A stretch of DNA of 16,186 bases from an uncultured Clostridia bacterium (GTDB lineage: Bacteria; Bacillota; Clostridia; UBA1381): NCBI GenBank assembly GCA_934462945.1, contig CAKSJF010000054.1:1-16186 (forward strand). The letters run 5' to 3'. Every line of letters begins with the position of its first letter. Positions within the stretch are counted from its first letter, which is position 1. Positions 3,859 to 12,563 of this stretch are shown here, piece after piece. The translations under genes were made by a program, and so were the position numbers. Under the pieces are notes generated by a model that saw only the letters and a list, made by a program, of their open reading frames with translations, had not been told where the DNA came from and made no database searches.

Positions 3859-5808
3859 TTATTTCAAATCCGCAATCGGGAAATAGGTGATCCGAAGATT
3901 CGTACAGCCATACGGCACTAATGTCAGCTCCATTTCATCAGTTACCGGCTGACGATCCTCAAACGGTTCAAAGGTTCGCGCCGGATACGGTGCGCACAGA
4001 TAAGGTGCACGATAGCCGGTCAGATGCAGTTTGATTTTTGGAGTTTCCCAGACATATCCGGCTGCATCAAACTCCTCCACCCGGATCTCCTCTGCCGTGA
4101 GCGTTTCCGGCAAGGCAACATTCCAGCTTGTCTGATATCTGCGAAGTCCAAGCTGTTCATGCGGATCATAGACATCTGCTTCTTCAAATACCGGATTGAC
4201 ATTATACCAATACCATCCCTCCGGAAGCGGTGTTTCGGTGCTTCCCTCAAAAGCTTCCCATTTTTCCGGAATCGGAAGTGAATACAGAAGTACACCACGC
4301 CGGATTGCAATTGGGTATTTTTTGCACGCGTCACTGTCATCCACACGTAAAACCTCAATGTCCATTTTCATCCAAAGTGTGACGGTATCTCCTGTTTTCC
4401 AATCACGCAGAACGCTTACAAAACCATCAGCATCCGGTGTTCCCTCTGCCTTCTCTCCATTTACCCTGATTTCATACTGCTTACACCAGGACGGGATTTT
4501 TAAGTTCAAAGCAAAGCGATAATCCGCACCCATTACAAATGCAACCGTGTCACGGAACGGATATTCTGTTTTTTCCTCAATTTTTATGTCCCCAAAAGAA
4601 AGGCTGCAAGGGCCGTATGCCATAGCATAAACATTGTCCCCGTCATCTCTTGTGAACATTCCCATTATAAATTCCGGCAACACTGCAACAGAATTTACAG
4701 GACAACAGGAAACTGTATAGCACGGTGCATAAACCTGCATATCCCAATAAGCGCTGGATGAATTAGAATTGGCATAAATCTGATTCGGTGCACTTAAATA
4801 GGCAATTGCCTTTTCGTCCTTTTTTCGCGCTCCCTGTGCTGCATTATAGAACATTTCTTCCATGTAGTCGCCATATTTTGCGTCCCCCGTGATATAGGAC
4901 ATAGCGGCATAGGTTTCATTAAAGACTCTGAAATTACAGTATTCCGCCTCTGCCGTACTGCTGACCGGACCGATATATTCATTCACAGAAACCGGCGCGC
5001 CGGACAGATGTACCGCCTTTTTCCGAAGCTTCCGGATGGCATTTTCTGTCGCCTTTAAATACTCCTCTTTTCCGGTTACCGTATACAGCATTGCCGGCTG
5101 ACGAATCGCCGTGCCATATCCGGCAGTATGGTTTGAATTATACCGCAATTCCGGCTTTAGGAGCGACTGATAGGACTGTTCAAACAAATCATGCCGGCAA
5201 AGATAATCCTCATACTCCTCCGCAAAAATTTTGAACCGTTCCTCTCCGGTGTAGTGATAGCATGCCACCATCACTTCTATGATCACCGATCCGGCATAGC
5301 TTGTTTTCCGATCTCCTTTCCAGTTTTCACAAAACCAAAGCATGCACCGGCAAACAGCATCCAAGACATCCGTTCTGCCGGTCGCCTCGTAAAATGCCAA
5401 AAGCGCCTTCATACCGCAGGACGTACCCCACGCGTTGTAGTCCTCATAAATTTTTGCGTCCGGCTCATAATATGTGCCTAAATATCCATCCTCACGCTGA
5501 TTTTTCATCATCGCATTTACCCAATTTTCTGCTTTTGTGATTAACTCTGCATCCTGTAAGGTATAAGCTAATTTCACCAGTCCTGTCCAATAGTTTCCGG
5601 AAATCTCAGCGCCCCAGCCGGATTGATCACCATCTCCCCAGCGCTTGACATAGCTCTTTGCAACAAACGGATCTGCAATCATTCCTGGCTCTAATTCATC
5701 CAGATGACCTCCCATACCGTCCTTATTCCGGAGCAGCTGCTCGTTTAAAAATCCCTCAGCCCGGATTGCACCCAGAGGGAATGGCTTTAATTTCTGATAA
5801 ATTTGCAT
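3859..5808 (-). CDS. GH127/DUF1680 family glycosidase, likely beta-L-arabinofuranosidase, 649 aa
   Basis: This is a full-length DUF1680 protein with an (alpha/alpha)6-barrel part followed by beta domains. In the Bifidobacterium enzyme HypBA1 a zinc-bound cysteine is the nucleophile, with ligands Glu338, Cys340, Cys417 and Cys418. Here E289-x-C291 (AEYC) and C368-C369 (SCCPVN) have the same 77-residue spacing. E277 is the best candidate for the acid/base. The usual CCPPN is CCPVN and the loop before E289 is about four residues shorter, so specificity may differ. No signal peptide is seen, which places it in the cytoplasm acting on imported arabino-oligosaccharides. AAAGGAGG precedes the ATG. 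It is divergent from one AraC gene and convergent with another. No transporter is adjacent. Confidence 0.85.
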   Translation of the reverse strand: MQIYQKLKPFPLGAIRAEGFLNEQLLRNKDGMGGHLDELEPGMIADPFVAKSYVKRWGDGDQSGWGAEISGNYWTGLVKLAYTLQDAELITKAENWVNAMMKNQREDGYLGTYYEPDAKIYEDYNAWGTSCGMKALLAFYEATGRTDVLDAVCRCMLWFCENWKGDRKTSYAGSVIIEVMVACYHYTGEERFKIFAEEYEDYLCRHDLFEQSYQSLLKPELRYNSNHTAGYGTAIRQPAMLYTVTGKEEYLKATENAIRKLRKKAVHLSGAPVSVNEYIGPVSSTAEAEYCNFRVFNETYAAMSYITGDAKYGDYMEEMFYNAAQGARKKDEKAIAYLSAPNQIYANSNSSSAYWDMQVYAPCYTVSCCPVNSVAVLPEFIMGMFTRDDGDNVYAMAYGPCSLSFGDIKIEEKTEYPFRDTVAFVMGADYRFALNLKIPSWCKQYEIRVNGEKAEGTPDADGFVSVLRDWKTGDTVTLWMKMDIEVLRVDDSDACKKYPIAIRRGVLLYSLPIPEKWEAFEGSTETPLPEGWYWYNVNPVFEEADVYDPHEQLGLRRYQTSWNVALPETLTAEEIRVEEFDAAGYVWETPKIKLHLTGYRAPYLCAPYPARTFEPFEDRQPVTDEMELTLVPYGCTNLRITYFPIADLK

Positions 5809-5829
5809 TTTTTATTCCTCCTTTTCTCC

Positions 5830-5857
5830 ATTTTATCAGAAACAGAAAAAAAGTAAA
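5830..5857 (-). promoter_or_regulatory. candidate promoter of the GH127 gene
   Basis: TTTACT (minus, 5852-5857), a 16-base spacer and TAAAAT (5830-5835) lie just before the ribosome site. The -35 box is weak, as expected for an activator-dependent promoter. Confidence 0.4.
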
Positions 5858-5866
5858 TACAAAATA

Positions 5867-5893
5867 CTCATATATATGGACAATTCTCATATA
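5867..5893. promoter_or_regulatory. CTCATATA direct repeats, candidate AraC operator
   Basis: CTCATATA occurs at 5867-5874 and 5886-5893, 19 bases apart, about two helical turns. They lie between the GH127 promoter and the divergent AraC promoter and overlap the latter's -35 region. AraC-type proteins bind such direct repeats. Confidence 0.4.
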
Positions 5894-5905
5894 AAATGTT
5901 ATACT
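5877..5905 (+). promoter_or_regulatory. promoter of the divergent AraC gene
   Basis: TGGACA (5877-5882), a 17-base spacer and TATACT (5900-5905), with the ribosome site GGAGGG at 5912-5917. Confidence 0.55.
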
Positions 5906-5923
5906 ATATACGGAGGGATCAAT

Positions 5924-6829
5924 ATGATATTTTATGAAATCACTTTAAAATCACTGCCAAGAATACTGTTTGCATATCCTGTACAGGTAGAGCACTACCA
6001 AAATCATTTTCATAAGCCGACCAATTTTTTAGAATTATGCCTTGTGGAGGAGGGCGAAATTGTTTATCAGTATTCGGATCAACCAGAGACGCATATCGTT
6101 CCAGGTACATTTGATCCGGTTTTACAGGATATGGACTGTGATACCTATGCCTTTTGCGATATGCCGCAGCGGCATACAACCGTTGGGGTCACCGTGGAAT
6201 ATGATTCTATTCGGCATGACACAAAAAACCCGGTAAGCATTTCCGAAATAAAGGAGAAATTGAATCAGCAAAATTATTTTCTGATTCCCTTTCAGGAGCC
6301 TTTGGAAACGGATTTTTCTCCGATTTTGGCACGGCTGACCCATCTGTGCAGCACCTATTCCTCACCCCGGCAGGAGAATAAGCTCAAGGCAATTTCAGAA
6401 TGGTTTCTGCTTGTAAACGATCTGACAAAATATGTGTTAAAGCGAATCGAGCCAAATGCCGCTCTGCCGCCATCCGCTGCAAGATACGTCCGCGAAGCGG
6501 AAAAATACATTGCTGAGCATTATCAGCATTCTCTTCCTGTTTCTGAAATTGCAGCTGCACTTGGTTTGTCTGCCGGGTATCTGCATACCATTTTTAAAAA
6601 TGTGAATGGAATTTCGATTGTGGAATTTATCAATCAGTATCGGATCAATCTTGCAAAGCAGTATATTCTCAATCAAAATCTGCCGTTGAATGAAATTGCC
6701 GCACAGGTTGGTATTTCCGATCCAGCATATATGAGCAGACTATTTAAAAAAATCACCGGAATAAGCTATCGGCAATTCTGCAAAAAGAAAGGCGCTCTTA
6801 AAAAAAGCATAGACCTTTCAAGGACATAG
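5924..6829 (+). CDS. AraC-family regulator, 301 aa
   Basis: The start is taken at 5924 (MIFYEITLKS) because CGGAGGG lies seven bases before it. An upstream in-frame ATG at 5876 lies in the promoter region. Residues about 15-95 are a cupin-like sensor (HFHKPTNFLELCLVEEGEIV). Residues about 195-295 are the two helix-turn-helix motifs (VSEIAAALGLSAGYLHTIFK; LNEIAAQVGISDPAYMSRLF, then GISYRQF). The gene is divergent from GH127 with a 115-base shared region containing direct repeats, the typical position for the specific activator of that gene. It differs in sequence from the AraC protein at 2979-3857, so the enzyme is bracketed by two regulators. Confidence 0.88.
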   Translation: MIFYEITLKSLPRILFAYPVQVEHYQNHFHKPTNFLELCLVEEGEIVYQYSDQPETHIVPGTFDPVLQDMDCDTYAFCDMPQRHTTVGVTVEYDSIRHDTKNPVSISEIKEKLNQQNYFLIPFQEPLETDFSPILARLTHLCSTYSSPRQENKLKAISEWFLLVNDLTKYVLKRIEPNAALPPSAARYVREAEKYIAEHYQHSLPVSEIAAALGLSAGYLHTIFKNVNGISIVEFINQYRINLAKQYILNQNLPLNEIAAQVGISDPAYMSRLFKKITGISYRQFCKKKGALKKSIDLSRT

Positions 6830-6860
6830 ATACTCTTTCCATATAACGATAAAAAACATA

Positions 6861-7084
6861 AAGCATGCCGCCGATACCGGATTTTGTGAGGAATGACGGA
6901 GATTTTTGGATCATATCAAGGTCGGCAAGCACAAGAATCGGAGCAACAGCGGTAAACGTTTTCTTGAATCCGTTCCAGGTCAGAGCGGCAACAGAAGAAC
7001 AAAATCCGTCTACACTTGCTGCAGTTGGGCAGGATATAAAGTTAATGTTCAGCTTCCGTTATATTGCTTACTGTCTATAATCAT
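6861..7084 (-). pseudogene. araM: araM fragment (sn-glycerol-1-phosphate dehydrogenase family)
   Basis: Immediately after the araD stop codon, an ATG at 7084 with GAAAGGAA upstream opens a frame that ends after 11 codons (MIIDSKQYNGS). In another frame, codons from 7043 down to 6861 encode about 61 residues matching the middle of AraM/G1P dehydrogenases: CPTAASVDGFCSSVAAL, NGFKKTFTAVAPI and ADLDMIQKSP, ending near GIGGML. The family motif PTAAS-DG and the ADLD segment are intact. The N-terminal nucleotide-binding part and the metal-binding C-terminal half are gone, and a stop lies at 7059-7061. araM commonly follows araD in Firmicute arabinose operons. This is therefore a decayed second gene, with an internal deletion and a truncated 3' end. 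Confidence 0.7.
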
Positions 7085-7085
7085 T

Positions 7086-7781
7086 TCAATCAATTCCTTT
7101 CTGACCGTAATAGGCATCTGCACCATGCTTCCTCAGAAAATGTCTGTCGAGAAGTTCGCTTTGTATGATATTGTCCGGCTTCATTAAGATTGTATGATAT
7201 GCCATATCCGCAATTTCTTCGAGAATAACGGCATTTTCGACAGATTTAGCGGCATTTTCTCCCCAGGTAAAAACTCCGTGAGAGCAGACAAGGACACCGG
7301 GAATTTCCTTTGCCTTTTGGTTGTCGAACAGCTCTGTTATAACAAGTCCGGTTTCTTTTTCGTAATCTCCTCTTATCTCATCAGCAGTCATTTTTCGGGT
7401 GCAGGGAATTTCCCCGTAAAATGCGTCTGCATGGGTTGTTCCCAGGGGAGGAATCGGCATTGCACATTGTGCGAATACGGTCGCCCATTTGGAATGAGTG
7501 TGCGTAATTCCGCCTATGTGCGGATAGCGTTTGTAAAGCTCCAGGTGCGTTGCCGTGTCAGAGGACGGGTTCAATCTGCCCTCTATTTTGTTTCCCGAAA
7601 GGTCTACCACAACCATATCCTCAGACATCATACTTTCGTAACCGACACCTGACGGTTTTATTACGACATATCCGGTATTTCTGTCGATTTGCGAAACATT
7701 TCCCCAGGTAAGCTTTACAAGCCTGTGCTTCGGCAGCATAAGATTTGCCGAAAATACAGCCTCTTTTATTTTTTCTAACAT
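7086..7781 (-). CDS. araD: L-ribulose-5-phosphate 4-epimerase, 231 aa
   Basis: This class II aldolase-family enzyme converts L-ribulose 5-phosphate to D-xylulose 5-phosphate, the last arabinose-specific step. The start at 7781 (MLEKIKEAVF) has AGGAAGTG upstream. The longer frame to 7928 overlaps the promoter and the divergent gene. The length, 231 aa, equals E. coli AraD. Zinc ligands H94, H96 (THTHSK) and H168 (CSHGVF) and phosphate-site residues (WGNVS 26-30, KPSG 42-45, SSD 73-75) are present, with D119 near the usual catalytic aspartate. Related UlaF/SgbE enzymes act in ascorbate or gulose use, but the araM fragment downstream favours arabinose. Divergent from a DeoR gene. Confidence 0.9.
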   Translation of the reverse strand: MLEKIKEAVFSANLMLPKHRLVKLTWGNVSQIDRNTGYVVIKPSGVGYESMMSEDMVVVDLSGNKIEGRLNPSSDTATHLELYKRYPHIGGITHTHSKWATVFAQCAMPIPPLGTTHADAFYGEIPCTRKMTADEIRGDYEKETGLVITELFDNQKAKEIPGVLVCSHGVFTWGENAAKSVENAVILEEIADMAYHTILMKPDNIIQSELLDRHFLRKHGADAYYGQKGID

Positions 7782-7810
7782 ATTGTCACTTCCTATTGCA
7801 ATTCTTCGTT

Positions 7811-7828
7811 GTATATGGTACGATATAC
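7811..7828. promoter_or_regulatory. palindromic operator candidate in the araD/deoR intergene
   Basis: GTATAT-GGTACG-ATATAC is a perfect 6+6 inverted repeat that covers the expected araD transcription start, right after the -10 box. It is a likely site for the divergently encoded DeoR repressor. Confidence 0.5.
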
Positions 7829-7856
7829 TTATAACACACAAAACGAAAATATTCAA
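7828..7856 (-). promoter_or_regulatory. promoter of araD
   Basis: TTGAAT (minus, 7851-7856), a 17-base spacer and TATAAG (7828-7833). Confidence 0.55.
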
Positions 7857-7920
7857 TATGCGGCGGATATTTAGGCAAATGCGCAAATGATAGAATAAAA
7901 TGAGCGAAAACGGTGATAAA

Positions 7921-8658
7921 ATGAGCATAACAAGCAGACAGGAAAATATATTAAAATTGGTGGGCGAATATAAATATATATCGGTTCAAAAGCTGGCAGA
8001 ACTGACGTATACTTCGCCGTCGAGCATACGGCGTGATTTAGCGCGTCTCGAAAATATGTGTTTTGTAAAAAGAACGCACGGCGGCGTGCAGAGCATGGAG
8101 GAAAGCAACCTGCCGCCGAATTTTAAAAATCGTATGTCGCAAAACACGGCGCTTAAACGGAAAATAGCATATAAGGCGGTACGTTTTCTGCATGACAATC
8201 AGTGTATCATGCTCGACAGCTCATCAACAGCAGGCTATCTGCTGCCGCATATCGCCAAGCTTAAGGATATTACACTGTTTACAAATAATATGATAACAGC
8301 GCTGAATGCCATTAATTACGGCATATCCACATACTGTATCGGCGGGCATGCATATAAAAATTCGCCGGTTCTGTCCGGAGAAGAAACATATAAAATATTG
8401 GAAAGCATACATCCGGATATTGTGTTTTTTTCTTCGTTCGGTTTGGATTCCGACGGAAACATCACAGACCCTACCCCTGAGGAAAACTATGCACGTGCGA
8501 TTATGCTGAGAAATTCGGCGCAAAGCGTATTTTTGTGCGATAGCGAAAAGTTCGGCAGGCGCTCGGTATATAGCCTGACATCTGCGGATAAGGTAACGGC
8601 ATGCGTATTCAATGAAAGGTTTGAAAAATTGAAATGTAAATGTCATATTGTTTATTAA
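7921..8658 (+). CDS. DeoR-family sugar-operon repressor, 245 aa
   Basis: Residues 1-57 form the DeoR winged helix-turn-helix (SRQENILKLVGEYKYISVQK, then SPSSIRRDLARLE and KRTHGGV). The remainder is the phosphosugar-sensing domain with LDSSSTAGYL and CDSEKFGRRS. DeoR proteins usually repress nearby sugar genes and release on binding a sugar phosphate, and divergent araD is the likely target. The start at 7921 is preferred for its GGTGAT site and because a TAGAAT box at 7891-7896 would place transcription start near 7903. An in-frame ATG at 7900 would add seven residues. Frequent ATA isoleucine codons differ from the ATT/ATC-preferring pheST genes next door, hinting at separate ancestry. Confidence 0.85.
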   Translation: MSITSRQENILKLVGEYKYISVQKLAELTYTSPSSIRRDLARLENMCFVKRTHGGVQSMEESNLPPNFKNRMSQNTALKRKIAYKAVRFLHDNQCIMLDSSSTAGYLLPHIAKLKDITLFTNNMITALNAINYGISTYCIGGHAYKNSPVLSGEETYKILESIHPDIVFFSSFGLDSDGNITDPTPEENYARAIMLRNSAQSVFLCDSEKFGRRSVYSLTSADKVTACVFNERFEKLKCKCHIVY

Positions 8659-8677
8659 TGTGCCGTTCTAAGGCTCT

Positions 8678-8726
8678 AAAAAAGGTGTTTTGGGGACACC
8701 AGAAGCAGCTTCTGATGTCCCCAAAA
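8678..8726 (-). terminator. terminator of the pheST operon
   Basis: TTTTGGGGACA (8688-8698) pairs with TGTCCCCAAAA (8716-8726), with inner CAGAAG/CTTCTG and one mismatch, forming a long hairpin. On the minus strand it is followed by CACC and then TTTTTT (8678-8683), just after the pheT stop. It may also end the convergent DeoR transcript. Confidence 0.65.
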
Positions 8727-8735
8727 CGAAACCCC

Positions 8736-11111
8736 CTATCGGAGCTGCGCTCCGCAATCCTTTTCCAGACGCTTGAGCATTTTATCAAATACTTCATTGA
8801 CTTCATCACCGGTCAGGCTGCGGTCGGCAGCACGGAATGCAACTGCAAATGCTGCGCTCTTTTTGCCCTCCGGAATCTGTTCGCCCTCGTAAACATCAAA
8901 CAGCTCAATATGCTCTAAGAGTGATCCGGCTGCTTTTGTCATTGCAGTTTCCAGATCTGCTACCGGAATCTCCCGGTCTACCAGAACAGCAATATCACGA
9001 ATGACTGCCGGATAACGCGGCAATCCGCGGTACTTCACTTCCTCGGTCGGCTCTAAGGATGCAAAATCCAATTCCGCCGTAAAGCATGCGTCATCAATTT
9101 CAAAGTTTTTGCATACATCCGGATGCATTTGTCCGACAATACCGATCTCCTGATCCCCTGCATAAACCTTGGCACATCTGCCCGGATGGAATGACGGGTG
9201 ATCGCTACATGCCTTGTAGGAAATATTGTTCATATGCAGCGCTGCAAAAAGCTCTTCTAAAACACCCTTGATATCATAAAAATCCACCTTGCCAAACATG
9301 CCGAGCGTAACTGTTTCGCGCTCATCCGGGAGTCTTCCCGGCTCTGTCGGAATATAAATTTTCCCGATTTCAAACAGCTTTGCCTGTGCAATCCGGTGGT
9401 TATAATTATGTGCAAGAATCTGCATCATAGAACCGATTGTGGTTGTCCTCATCACCGAGGTATCCTCGCCAAGCGGATTGGTGATCACTACATTTTTCCG
9501 CATAGCGCTGTCCTTTGCGAAATTCAGCTTATCGTAAACAGTCGGAGACACAAATGTGTAGGTGCAGATTTCCGAAAGTCCCTCTGCAATCATAATCCGC
9601 TTTACAAAATCACGTCTTTCCTGAATCGCAGTCAGACCGCCTGTGGTGGTGCTGCCGGAGAGAAGTGTGGTCGGAATTTTATCATATCCGTAGATTCTTG
9701 CAATTTCCTCTGCAATATCTGCCTCGCTTTCAATATCCGGCCGGAAGGTCGGTGCGATAATTTCCATTTTATCGGTATCCACCAGAAATTCCAGTTCACG
9801 CAGATAGGTTGCCATGTCCCCCATCGGAATATCTGTCCCCAAAAACGCATTGATCTTCTCGGGGCGGAATGCGTGTACCTTTTGTTCTTTGATATGACCT
9901 TTCACATCAATCGTACCGCCGACAACCTCGCCGCAGCCAAGCTCCTCTACCAGCTGGCATGCACGTTCTAATGCCGGGATGGTATTATTAACATCCAATC
10001 CCTTTTCATAACGTGAAGATGCCTCGGTACGGAGTCCGGCTCTCTGCGCACTCAGGCGGACAGACGCTGCATCAAAGGTTGCAGACTCGAAAATAACCGT
10101 GGCAGTGTCCAGCTTTACCTCTGAATTAAAGCCGCCCATAACACCGGCAATTGCAACCGGACGGTTTCCGTCTGCAATCACAAGGTCCTTAACACAGAGA
10201 GTGTGGTCTGTATCATCCAGTGTTTTAATAACTTCGCCCTCATGTGCATCCCGGACGATGATTTTGTGTCCCTCCAAATCACGCAGATCAAACGCATGCA
10301 TCGGCTGACCGTATTCCAGCATGATATAGTTTGTAATATCCACAATATTATTAATCGAACGAACTCCTGCTGCTCTTAAGCGCGCTGCCATCCATTTCGG
10401 GGACGGTCCGATTTTTACGTTCTTCACCATCTTTGCACTATAGCGCAGGCACTTATCCGGATTCTGCACCTCAACGGTCAGGGTATCCTGAATCTTTTCG
10501 TTATTTTCCGAATAGGTCGGCTTTTTTACCGAGAACGGGCGGTGGAATGTCACTGCCGTTTCTCTTGCCAAGCCGATCACGCTAAAGCAATCCGGGCGGT
10601 TTGATGTGATTTCAAATTCTACCACATCCTCATTCAGTCCAAAATAGTCCTTAATATCCATGCCGACTTTTGTGTCCCCCGGAAGAACTAAAATTCCGTA
10701 TTCCGGTGTATAGCCAAGATCTGCATCGGTAAGACCTAATTCCTCATGAGAGCAAAGCATACCGTTTGATTCCACACCGCGGAGTTTTCCTTTTTTGATC
10801 ACGGTACCACCCGGCAGTTTGGACTGATGCTTTGCCACCGGAACAATCTGTCCCTCTTTCACATTTGGCGCACCGGTTACAATCTGGATCACCTCATCGC
10901 CGACATCCACCTGGCAGATCACCAAGTGATCGCTGTTTTCGTGCGGTTTAATCTCTAAAATTTTACCTGTTACAACATTTTCAATTGCCGCTCCGATATT
11001 CTCCACACCCTCGACCTTTGATCCGGTCATGGTCAGTGCATGCGCATACTGCTTTGGTGTAATTCCGGACATATCGGTAAAATCGGCAAACCAACTCATT
11101 GGTACTTTCAT
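8736..11111 (-). CDS. pheT: phenylalanine--tRNA ligase beta subunit, 791 aa
   Basis: This is the beta chain of the (alpha-beta)2 cytoplasmic enzyme that charges tRNA-Phe. The tRNA-binding OB fold lies at residues about 40-150 (NSDHLVICQVDVGDEVIQIV, GVESNGMLCS). The B3/B4 editing module follows, then B5 and the catalytic-like core. The C-terminal ferredoxin-fold anticodon-binding domain spans about 700-791 (LPRYPAVIRDIAVLVD, DRSLTGDEVNEVFDKM). The length is normal for the family. AAAGGAGGGG precedes the ATG at 11111, 13 bases after the pheS stop. It is co-transcribed with pheS and controlled by the T-box leader. Confidence 0.97.
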   Translation of the reverse strand: MKVPMSWFADFTDMSGITPKQYAHALTMTGSKVEGVENIGAAIENVVTGKILEIKPHENSDHLVICQVDVGDEVIQIVTGAPNVKEGQIVPVAKHQSKLPGGTVIKKGKLRGVESNGMLCSHEELGLTDADLGYTPEYGILVLPGDTKVGMDIKDYFGLNEDVVEFEITSNRPDCFSVIGLARETAVTFHRPFSVKKPTYSENNEKIQDTLTVEVQNPDKCLRYSAKMVKNVKIGPSPKWMAARLRAAGVRSINNIVDITNYIMLEYGQPMHAFDLRDLEGHKIIVRDAHEGEVIKTLDDTDHTLCVKDLVIADGNRPVAIAGVMGGFNSEVKLDTATVIFESATFDAASVRLSAQRAGLRTEASSRYEKGLDVNNTIPALERACQLVEELGCGEVVGGTIDVKGHIKEQKVHAFRPEKINAFLGTDIPMGDMATYLRELEFLVDTDKMEIIAPTFRPDIESEADIAEEIARIYGYDKIPTTLLSGSTTTGGLTAIQERRDFVKRIMIAEGLSEICTYTFVSPTVYDKLNFAKDSAMRKNVVITNPLGEDTSVMRTTTIGSMMQILAHNYNHRIAQAKLFEIGKIYIPTEPGRLPDERETVTLGMFGKVDFYDIKGVLEELFAALHMNNISYKACSDHPSFHPGRCAKVYAGDQEIGIVGQMHPDVCKNFEIDDACFTAELDFASLEPTEEVKYRGLPRYPAVIRDIAVLVDREIPVADLETAMTKAAGSLLEHIELFDVYEGEQIPEGKKSAAFAVAFRAADRSLTGDEVNEVFDKMLKRLEKDCGAQLR

Positions 11112-11124
11112 ACGATCCCCTCCT

Positions 11125-12144
11125 TTAGAACTGATTTAAAAATCTCATGTCATTTTCATAGAACAGACGAAGATCGTCAATGCCATAGCGGCGCATAACG
11201 ATTCTTTCCAGTCCCAGACCAAACGCAAATCCGGAATAAACCTCCGGATCGATTCCGCAGTTTGCCAAAACCTTCGGATGCACCATACCGCAGCCTAAAA
11301 TTTCGATCCATCCCTCGCCCTTGCAGACACGGCAGCCCTCGCCGCCGCAGACAAAGCAGGAAACGTCCATTTCTGCGGACGGTTCGGTAAACGGGAAATG
11401 ATGCGGACGAAAACGAACCTTTGCATCCTGTCCGTAAAGCTCCTTAATAAATGCTTCCAGCGTTCCTTTCAGATCTGCCATAGTAACGCCCTTATCTACC
11501 ACCAATCCCTCAATCTGATGGAAGATCGGGGAATGGGTTGCGTCCACAGCGTCACTCCGGTACACACGCCCCGGTGCGATAATCCTAATCGGCGGCTTTT
11601 GCTTTTCCATCACGCGCACCTGCATCGGCGAGGTTTGCGTTCTTAACACAATATTATCCTCTACATAAAAGGTATCCTGCGTATCGCGTGCCGGATGGTT
11701 TTTCGGAATATTTAAAGCCTCAAAGTTATAGTAATCATACTCTACTTCCGGTCCTTCTGCAATCTGAAATCCCATGCCGATAAAGACCTTCTGCACCTCA
11801 TCCAGTACTTGTGAGAGCGGATGCATATGTCCTAACTCCTGCTTTCTGCCCGGCATGGTAACGTCGATGACCTCTCTTTTCAGTTTTTCCTCCTGAAGTT
11901 TTTTGGAAAGCTCTGCTTTCCGCTCGTCAATTTCCTTTTCCAGGAATGTACGAACCTCATTTGCAAGTGCACCGATCTTCGGACGCTCTTCGCTTGAGAG
12001 CGCACCCATACCCTTTAAAACGGCAGTCAGCTCTCCTTTTTTCCCTAAGAAACGAATCCGGAGCTGATCCAGACCCTCTAAATCCTTTGTCTCGGCAAGC
12101 AAATCGGTTACATTCTGCCGGATCTGCTGCAGCTTTTCTTTCAT
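11125..12144 (-). CDS. pheS: phenylalanine--tRNA ligase alpha subunit, 339 aa
   Basis: This is the catalytic class II synthetase subunit. Residues 1-90 are the coiled-coil tRNA-binding arm. The catalytic core includes FRPHHFPFTEPSAEMDV (about 245-261), a cysteine cluster (CFVCGGEGCRVCKGEGW) typical of Firmicute PheS, and motif 3 (FGLGLERIV, 308-316). The start at 12144 agrees with the family N-terminus and is the first gene after the T-box leader. The ribosome site is weak: only GGAAGG lies upstream of the ATG. Confidence 0.97.
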   Translation of the reverse strand: MKEKLQQIRQNVTDLLAETKDLEGLDQLRIRFLGKKGELTAVLKGMGALSSEERPKIGALANEVRTFLEKEIDERKAELSKKLQEEKLKREVIDVTMPGRKQELGHMHPLSQVLDEVQKVFIGMGFQIAEGPEVEYDYYNFEALNIPKNHPARDTQDTFYVEDNIVLRTQTSPMQVRVMEKQKPPIRIIAPGRVYRSDAVDATHSPIFHQIEGLVVDKGVTMADLKGTLEAFIKELYGQDAKVRFRPHHFPFTEPSAEMDVSCFVCGGEGCRVCKGEGWIEILGCGMVHPKVLANCGIDPEVYSGFAFGLGLERIVMRRYGIDDLRLFYENDMRFLNQF

Positions 12145-12170
12145 CTAATCAATCCTTCCATATTTAATAC

Positions 12171-12203
12171 AAAAAAGCCCTGCATGGAACAATCCATGCA
12201 GGG
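12171..12203 (-). terminator. T-box attenuator terminator
   Basis: CCCTGCATGG pairs with CCATGCAGGG around a six-base loop, followed on the minus strand by CTTTTTT. The left arm competes with the T-box antiterminator. Confidence 0.9.
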
Positions 12204-12427
12204 ACGAAAATTCTTCCGCGGTACCACCCTGATTTCTGCACAAAGACAGACGCTTCATTTACGTTAACGGACGCAGGTAACCGGCGCCGGCTACCCATTT
12301 CCACTTCACCGGCACAGCTCCGAAACGAAGGTTCAGCAAGTCCTCTTACCGCAGCGGCTTTCAGCCCGTGACCTCTGCTCTCTTATGGCGAATTGACTGC
12401 CTACTGAATTTCATCATCGCTTTTCAT
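12171..12427 (-). ncRNA. T-box leader (tRNA-Phe responsive) of pheST
   Basis: The minus strand holds the T-box core AGGGTGGTACCGCG (12217-12230), which pairs with the uncharged tRNA acceptor end, followed by the terminator at 12171-12203. Upstream are stem I elements (AGAGAG, an apical stem and GAACC). UUC at 12327-12329, right after GAACC, is the candidate phenylalanine specifier. Uncharged tRNA-Phe stabilises the antiterminator and allows pheST transcription. The specifier choice is inferred. The T-box assignment is clear. Confidence 0.93.
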
Positions 12428-12433
12428 ACTAAT

Positions 12434-12461
12434 ATTATACCACGTTTTTGCATTTTTTCAA
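12434..12461 (-). promoter_or_regulatory. promoter of the pheST T-box transcript
   Basis: TTGAAA (minus, 12456-12461), a 16-base spacer and TATAAT (12434-12439). Confidence 0.7.
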
Positions 12462-12563
12462 GTCTTTTTTCAAATTCTTTTATGTTTTTTATTGAGTATT
12501 TCAGGTATCTGCAACGGCATGTAAAAAATTTAAAAAAATCTTAAAAAATTTTTAAAATTTGTG

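Noticed and set aside
4020..4522. Open frames on both strands inside the GH127 gene
   Set aside because: They are shadows of the GH127 coding frame, without ribosome sites.
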